NCBI GenBank assembly: GCA_013350335.1
Contig: CM023539.1
Coordinates: 44,626,631-44,690,630 of the forward strand
Reading direction: 5' to 3'
DNA length: 64,000 bases
Origin: Chimonanthus salicifolius
Lineage: Eukaryota; Streptophyta; Magnoliopsida; Laurales; Calycanthaceae
The translations under genes were made by a program, and so were the position numbers. The notes beneath the pieces were generated by a model. It did no database searches. It saw only the letters and a list, made by a program, of their open reading frames with translations, and had not been told where the DNA came from. Below, piece by piece: positions 57,791 through 64,000 of this stretch (the first letter of the stretch is position 1; every line of letters starts with the position of its first letter).

Positions 57791-59490
57791 GATTTTTCAG
57801 AAACAAATTACTTGATTTTCTATTATATTTTTGGCAAATAGAAATTTAATTTTGGAAGTTACGGGTACTGACCTTAGAAACCCAAAGAATTTGGTGTGGG
57901 TTGACCCAAGCTTGGGCTTGTTCATTTTTTTGACAAAAATATTAAACCCAATTTTGAAATGAGTCGGGCTATACCTAGTATAAGAAAGCACCAACTCACC
58001 TTAGAAGCCCAAATTTGAACAAAATTCATAGACACTCAAATTTTTTCACTAATTATATAAAAATATAAAATTTCTGTAAATATACAATTTATTTCTTTGT
58101 AAAAATATACAAATGGACTCATTTTGAATAAAACAAAACATGCATATGTATTTTGAGTTTAAAATTAGACTCGATTCTTGCATATGCAAATCGTTCCATA
58201 GTCCAGCTCAAACAAATTAGATCAAACGAGGATCAGGCCCAGGACCCTAAGCTATGGTTGATAGCCTAGCCTTGGTTCGAACTTAAACCCTATTTAAAAC
58301 TTTCAATATTATAAGAATTTGATAATAATAATATTGATAACAATAAATATAAAATAAGTATTCAAAAATATTGCCCAACATTATATCATCTTACTATTTT
58401 ATTTTAATATTGCCCAATCTTCAAAGTTAATGTCTCTCAATCTTCTCTCCAAACGGTACCTTATCTTTATCAGATCCACTAAATGCCAATACTTTCGCAC
58501 TCGCCTGACTTCATGGATACGTTTTAAAGTTTTCGGCTTAATATAATATATTAAAAAATTATCTCAATTAGATAAAAAATTAGTTTTTTAAAAAACTAAA
58601 AATTAATTTAACTCGATAATGAAAATCTATTAAATTAGATCTAAAGATTATAAAGTTGAATTCAAATTAATTTTATCAAACTGTTTTTGTAAAAATATGT
58701 TTTACTATTTATCTTAAAGTATTAAACCAATAAATATTGAGTAAATCGAATTTTCATAAAAACAAATTTAAATGAATTTTGGTTTGTTCGAGCGCATCAA
58801 TTAATACAACAAATGGTATGCTTGAAATTCTACAAGAAAATATATGAATTTTATCCCCATTTCTAACTTAGAGGAAGATTGATGTATGGTAGTATTACGT
58901 CATTGTGCTTTTAATCTAGTGTTAAACTAAGGCAATATGGAAATACTTTTGGTCTGATTGCATCAGCCCCATGTGGATCTATTTAATAATAAATTTAAAT
59001 TATTTTAAATACACTTATGTAATTTAAAAATATTTTAAATGGACTAAGAATTTTATAGTGAATGGTCAAATACAGTGTCATCAAAACATAGCTAAACTTT
59101 TCAACTAAAGATGAAAATATATAACTAACTGGAATTTTACAAGATCCATAATTAACTTAATTTATAAAATCTGTAAATCCATCTATTATCATATTAATGA
59201 AATTGAGTTATTTTTTTAAAGACTATATTCAGACTTATTTGATTAATCTCTGACATATATAATTTTTTTTTTTTGAGATATGTACAGTACAACAAATCTT
59301 TTATTTACGGACAAACATTCTAGATTAGATTCTTATCATTACTATAATTCGTTAAAATATTTTATCACCTGTTACTGAATGCTTGCCACGTCACACCTTA
59401 GAAATGAAAGCGTGTCGTCTTCGATTCGACGCTTCATAAAATCCAATCATCTCCTAGCGATCGCTTGCCTTTTCCGCTTCTCAATTCCTT
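57791..59490. other. Gene-free stretch upstream of the 59.5-kb gene
   Basis: AT-rich. A GC-richer promoter-like zone begins near 59380 (cgtgtcgtcttcgattcgac). No other gene. Confidence 0.4.
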
Positions 59491-59493
59491 ATC

Positions 59494-59517
59494 TCTTCTT
59501 CTTCTTCTTCTTCTTCT
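59494..59517 (+). repeat. (CTT)n in a 5' leader
   Basis: Eight CTT repeats lie 34 bp before the start codon of the 59551 gene; a common leader microsatellite. Confidence 0.9.
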
Positions 59518-59550
59518 TTTGCTGATTCTGGTTTTCTAGGGTTTAGACAG

Positions 59551-60815
59551 ATGGGAGGAGGAGGGGTCATGAGAGCGGCTGCCAAGGTGGCTGGATCTGG
59601 CCTCTACAATGGATTCCGGAACGTTCAGTCATCGGTGCCATTGTCGGAACAGGCTGCGGTAACCGCTCGAAGATGCGTGGGGCCTGCTCCTGCGATCGCG
59701 TCCTCTGCCGACGGTCGAATCGAATCTGCAGTTGTCTCCGTTCAGAGGCCTATCTGGGAACTGGATGAGTGGGAATTTGCGGGCGATGAGCAGGTGGAGT
59801 TACTCGACTCAGAGCATCCGCCTCCCCGTGTTGTCTTTGGTAGGGTTCCAACGATTGAAGAGGCTAAAGAGGCCACTGCCGATCTGAAAGACGCCATTGA
59901 AAAGTAGTTCCTTTGGATCCTCTTGATTTTCTATAAATGTGTTATTTCTTCTTCTTTTATTTTTTATTTTTATCTCTATTGTCTCTCCCATGGTTTTTTA
60001 TGAACATTGTATTCTTTCTTTTTGGGTCTGATGCAGGATATTCTTACAGAGTAGTCTGATTTCTTCGCAATTTCGCAATTCTCTGTTTGGATGCATGGAA
60101 AGGAAAATACTTGTTAGAAGATTTATTCTTTTTAACGAAAAATGGTTGCTTTCTGTTAAAATCTTGGTTTTCTCCATGAAAGCACTTTCATTTCTAGTGT
60201 CCATATGGAACAATGATGTAGAAATAGATGTTGTTGTGAATTTGATGAAATTGAATTCATTTGGATTGAATTTTGCTGGTAGAAGCAGTCTATTTTGATC
60301 TCCAGGCATGTAAGGCGGTGCTTCAAGTCAGGCTATTGGAAATATAGTAAAATTATGTTGAACATTTTGGTCCATCTTGTCTATCAGTGACTGGTCAATC
60401 TAAAAAAGGTCTTATGAATGCTCTGTGTTTCATTTATTTTTATTGGGTAGACGTTGTGTTGATTTAATAATTTAATGTACTAAAATCTCTAATCCTATTT
60501 TTTTTTTTGAAATGGTTCATATATTAATATTAGTAGATAATTGTTAGAAATCATTTAATCAATTCAATGCCATTTTGCAATTTTTATCTCATTGATCTGA
60601 AAATTTGCTGCGACAGGGTTTATTTTTCTTCATCTGTTACTGGGATTGAGGGCTCGTCCAAAGTTTCTCTGGGGTCTCGCCAGTCAGTGCCTTTAAGCTC
60701 GGAACATTCAGAAACTAAAGTTTGTGTTACTAGTGAAAGTGCATCAATCTGTTCCTCTGTACCAACTCATGTTCTCAATGCCTTTCATTTATTGAAAGAA
60801 AGTCCTGAAGTTCAG
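59551..60815 (+). CDS. Plant-conserved protein of unknown function (5' two exons)
   Basis: Exon 1 is 59551-59903 and exon 2 is 60617-60815, giving 184 residues in frame with more to follow. The first junction is GAAAA|GTAGTT...GCGACAG|GGTTTA, phase 2, reading EATADLKDAIEKVYFSSS. Exon 2 ends GTTCAG|GTTCAG in phase 0. Unspliced, exon 1 meets TAG after one codon, which argues for splicing. Visible blocks are GGGGVMRAAAKVAGSGLYNG at the N terminus, RPIWELDEWEF, PPPRVVFGRVPTIEEAKEA, LSSEHSETKVCVTSES and THVLNAFHLLKESPEVQ. I associate these with a plant family represented by Arabidopsis At1g73940, from memory and unverified; no biochemical function is known to me. The N-terminal Gly/Ala/Lys-rich segment could be a myristoylation or organelle signal (MGGGG). 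Later exons were not found before 64000; an L1 copy and a TIR element occupy the region where they would lie. Confidence 0.75.
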
Positions 60816-61903
60816 GTTCAGTTCTGCACTTCTAGTACCTTGAGTTATTTTACCACACTTTCTTATTGGAGGTATTTTTCTCATATTCATTTTTGCATTA
60901 CTGTTGAGGTTGCAACTGTACTTATATTATTGAAGTATCTGGTTCATACGGCATAAGGACCCTAACTGCGTGATGAAGTGTTGGTTATACATTTCCAATT
61001 TTTCATTATTGAAGCATCTATTTAAGTGTTCATTTTACTTTCTACTTTGCAAAGGTGTGCCATGAATTGAGTTCTTTTTAAGAAGATGTGTTGTCTTTAA
61101 TTCTGAAGTGATTCATTATTAATCAAAGGTCTTTGTTAGTTATATATATTTCTGGATTATTGCTAGAAGTTGATTATGCTAATAGGATAGAAATCATTTA
61201 GGCTAAGCATGGCTGTCAAGTTACAGGATACCTATTGTTATTATACAATCGATTTGTGCGTAGTTCAAGCAGACAAAAACAACTTAACCAACACTGTTAT
61301 CTTTCCAATTGTCAGCCATGCCTTAAAATCTCTGAAGTATGATGAAACTTGAGAGGCATATTGGACTCAAACAGGCTAGGATTACAACTGAGGAAGTTTT
61401 TTGTACCTTTTGAAGATGGCAAATCCAAGAAGTTTGACCTTATAAAAGAGCATAATATGGTTGTCAAACCCACTTTATATAGGTTTATTTATCAATTTCC
61501 TTTGCTAAGCAGGGTGCACTACCTCGGGATTACTGCTCATCACCTTTACTCATGGACTTCGCTACTTATAACTAAGATTTTGAAGATTGTACATGTAGTC
61601 TTAGGAGTTGTGCCTTGTAATGAGATTAACATACGCACTGCTGGCAAAATCCAGCAACGTGATTGGGCCAGAAATGATTAACTTGCCATTTGCATCAAGT
61701 GAGGGAGGGTTGCTATAGTGCCTAAATATCAAAGGTTGGTGAGAATAGCCAGTTAGGGCCCAGCACTTGAATTGAAAGCATAATAAAGAAAAACCAAGCT
61801 AAAACTCAACAGTCAAACCTCTTGTTGAAATAAAATAATGGTAACATATTTTTTTTTATAAAACTATGCATAACAGGAGAACTCCTTACTGTTATAAGCA
61901 CAA
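60816..61903 (+). other. Intron 2 of the 59551 gene, first part
   Basis: Follows the donor at 60816. AT-rich; a 110-codon open frame at 61349-61681 lacks motifs and is not called. Confidence 0.45.
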
Positions 61904-62665
61904 GTTTTTTTTTTTTCCAATCTCATAGGGCCCAAAGAATAGCAGCCAAATACATTTGTAAGCCATTCAACATTTCAGGGAACCATATCCAAAACATCAA
62001 GAGATAATGAGCTTATCTGTGCTCCTTGGTTAGACCCTAAGACTTTGAAAAGATTGAAGAATAAATACTGTACATGCTTGGAGAAATCACAATGAATGAA
62101 AAGCTGTTTAATTGATTCAACATCATGAAGGCATACTTAGCATTTGTTGTGAAGTGATTCTAGTTATGGAGATAATCTGTCAAGTCCTCTAGAACTTTGA
62201 AAGTGTCATTTTGAAAGCCACAAAGAAGAACTGAACAAGAAGTTGAAGATGCCCATTCCATAATAATTTTGTGCCAATGAAGACCAAAGTTCATCCTTTG
62301 AGGAATCGATTCCGAGAAATTTCAGGCGACCATATAAGCTTTTTGAAAGTCTGACTGTAAAACTAACCTTGGTTGTCTAGAAGAATGTCTAGAATCAATA
62401 CACTCATTATCTATCAAAATAGAATTGAATCTCTCTCTTATCAACAGTCTCACCATGACAGTTGGAAATAAGAGGGGGTATGATCATCTTCAATTGGCTA
62501 CTAAGGACTTCAGAGAGACTTTCATACATTTTGCCAATCAAATTGATTGAACAAAAGGCCTTCACATTTCAGATGGTATATTTCTTCGGATAAGTTCTAA
62601 AAGAAGATCCCATTGATCCAGAAATCAACCTTGCTTTGAAAAAAACATAATGTCGTCCTTTAGAA
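61904..62665 (-). mobile_element. L1-type LINE remnant, minus strand
   Basis: With frameshifts the minus strand reads SINLIGKMYESLSEVLSSQL (about 62555), KMIIPPLIS (RT), then VCLHDVESIKQLFIHCDFSK (about 62140; zf-RVT with C..H-like spacing), HVQYLFFNLFKVLGSNQGA and AAILWAL (about 61945). It ends at an A-run (T13 on the plus strand, 61904-61916). Most of the RT between these blocks is deleted. Confidence 0.75.
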
Positions 62666-62919
62666 TGCCAAAGAACCTTTGATAGAAGAATATACAATAA
62701 AGCCTTTATAATCTATTACTCTATAAAGGTAAAACCTATCTAAAATAAATCGGTAGCCGGTCCCGACCTTGGGCCCATACAAAATGTAATAAATCTACTC
62801 AAGACATTCCGAATAAAAAGTGTATTGTCTTAACCATTTTGTAAAGTAATATTACATACATTCAGAATACAAAATTATTGCAAAAGTGACTAAGGACCTC
62901 ACAAACACTTTGGAAAATG

Positions 62920-63713
62920 ACCTTAGGACTATGAAGCACGGATACACCGAAGCCATTCGAGTAGCTGTGTCGGGTACGTTTCCGACACGGATACATCAGC
63001 AGACATGGAGGGATTCGGCAGGACACGACACGGGATACGGCAGGAGAAAAAAAATCCTGTCGCCATTTTGATTTCGATTTCGAAGGAACCCATTCGAAAC
63101 TTTAAGCTCTCTGCTCGTGCTTGCGACTCTTCTTTGTCTTCTTCTCCAGCTGCTAGGTATGCATTTCTTCTTCTTCTATTCTATTCTTCTTCCTGTTTTT
63201 CGTTTTTCTCTTCTTCTCTTCTTCTCTCCTTCGTCTTCCTCTGTTTTTCTTCTTCTTCTTCTTCTTCTTCTTCCTGTTTTTCTTCTTCTCTTCTTCTCTT
63301 CTTCGTCTCTTTTTCTTCTTCTGTTCTCGAAAACTTCTTTGAATCTTTAATGGAGGCCATTTCATTGAATTTGCATTAACTTTCTTTTTCTTCTTGTTAT
63401 TGTTTAAATCTGTTTAGTGGTTGAGGGCCTTCATTAAAGTAGGCCTTACGTATTTTGGCAATTAGTATTTAAAAGCCCCATCTCTCTCATAGGTGTGCTT
63501 ATTCTTGGAGTTTCTTTTAGTTTGAGCCTTAAATCCTCCCCCTGAGACGTTTCTTGCCAACAAATAAGGCAATTAAAGGGGGCATATATATAATTTTTTA
63601 ATTTGGCTTAACCTGTTGCACCCGTATCTAGTTTTTCAAAATTTGTTGTATCCCCGTATCGGATACGTGTCGTATCCAATACACATACCCGTATCGGTGC
63701 TTCTTAGCCCTAG
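62920..63713. mobile_element. TIR element carrying a transcript-like interior
   Basis: The left end taggactatgaagcacggat and the complement of the right end (tagggctaagaagcaccgat) form a terminal inverted repeat with three mismatches in 20. The arms are rich in cggatac / gtatccg / gacacg. The interior (63060-63380) has a Ser-rich open frame (KLSARACDSSLSSSPAAR) with a donor-like AG|GTATGC at 63155, then a long (TTC)n tract. This could be a captured gene leader or simple low-complexity sequence. Confidence 0.6.
63235..63310 (+). repeat. (TTC)n microsatellite
   Basis: Runs of TTC with ttcctgttttt interruptions; translated frames on both strands are low complexity. Confidence 0.9.
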
Positions 63714-64000
63714 GATGATTTGTTTTCGGATTTGGCCGAAGTGGTAGGGTTTCTCGTTGGTCTTGAGGGTTGCAGATAGAGAAGATCTAATGGCGGTAGT
63801 ATGGCTTTCTGGAAGAAATGGCTGATGGGGTAGAAAGATAAGAAGGATAAAAATGATCTCAGCCGAAATGACTTTTTAGGATGGGTGGGAGTTGAAGGAG
63901 TTTTTTTTAAAGGAATATTGAACGTTAATTTGCTAGACCCTCTAATTATATAATCTCTCTAATGTAATATATGTACCATGGTCCCAGTCATATTCATTAT
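63714..64000. other. Right edge, nothing called
   Basis: GC-richer than average (ggcggtagtatggctttctg) but no frame or splice signal I can support; it may still be intron of the 59551 gene. Confidence 0.35.

Noticed and set aside
61349..61681. 110-codon plus-strand frame in the 59551 gene's intron
   Set aside because: No recognisable motif, no splice context joining exon 2 in phase, and composition like intron.
63005..63379. Ser/Phe/Leu-rich and Arg/Lys/Glu-rich frames on both strands
   Set aside because: Low-complexity translations of the TTC tract inside the TIR element.

Overview
This is nuclear DNA from a flowering plant. It is AT-rich, contains several intron-bearing or single-exon plant genes, and is heavily loaded with plant retroelements and small inverted-repeat transposons. 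The lineage cannot be fixed from the window. Very long introns full of old transposons would suit a mid-sized to large dicot or magnoliid genome, but that is inference.

Five protein genes can be supported, plus one lone exon. (1) 1619-1948 (-): one coding exon of a conserved-looking gene I cannot name. (2) 17181-27189 (+): a four-exon MORF/RIP organellar RNA-editing factor, closest by eye to plastid MORF9, with an 8.7 kb first intron. (3) 36908-39857 (+): a two-exon secreted DUF538 protein. (4) 45250-46314 (-): a single-exon fasciclin-like (FLA19/20/21-type) protein. (5) 50542-50898 (-): a small protein with a signal peptide and one membrane segment. (6) 59551 onward (+): the first two coding exons of a plant-conserved protein of unknown function that runs out of the window or into a transposon-filled intron.

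The rest is mostly transposon sediment. 1-1030 is a nested minisatellite. 2465-6720 is a decayed RTE LINE followed by an L1 LINE with RT, zf-RVT and RNase H regions, split by a MITE. 13270-15330 is a second L1 on the minus strand and 61904-62665 a third. The MORF9 intron holds an RTE LINE, a Copia remnant beside two related LTRs in inverted orientation, SINE-like pieces and an unidentified 78-codon open frame. 28-36 kb is AT-rich with SINEs, a degenerate tandem repeat and MITEs. 40586-40907 is a compact TRIM with both LTRs. From 42 to 57 kb three related hAT-like MITEs built from a palindromic ATATCGGCCGATAT motif, plus several tRNA-derived SINE families, lie between and upstream of the genes.

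The genes are not co-regulated or functionally linked as far as the sequence shows. The most unusual content is the transposon set: families with two or three members inside this one window, some with visible target-site duplications. I see no tRNA or rRNA gene, CRISPR array or viral gene.
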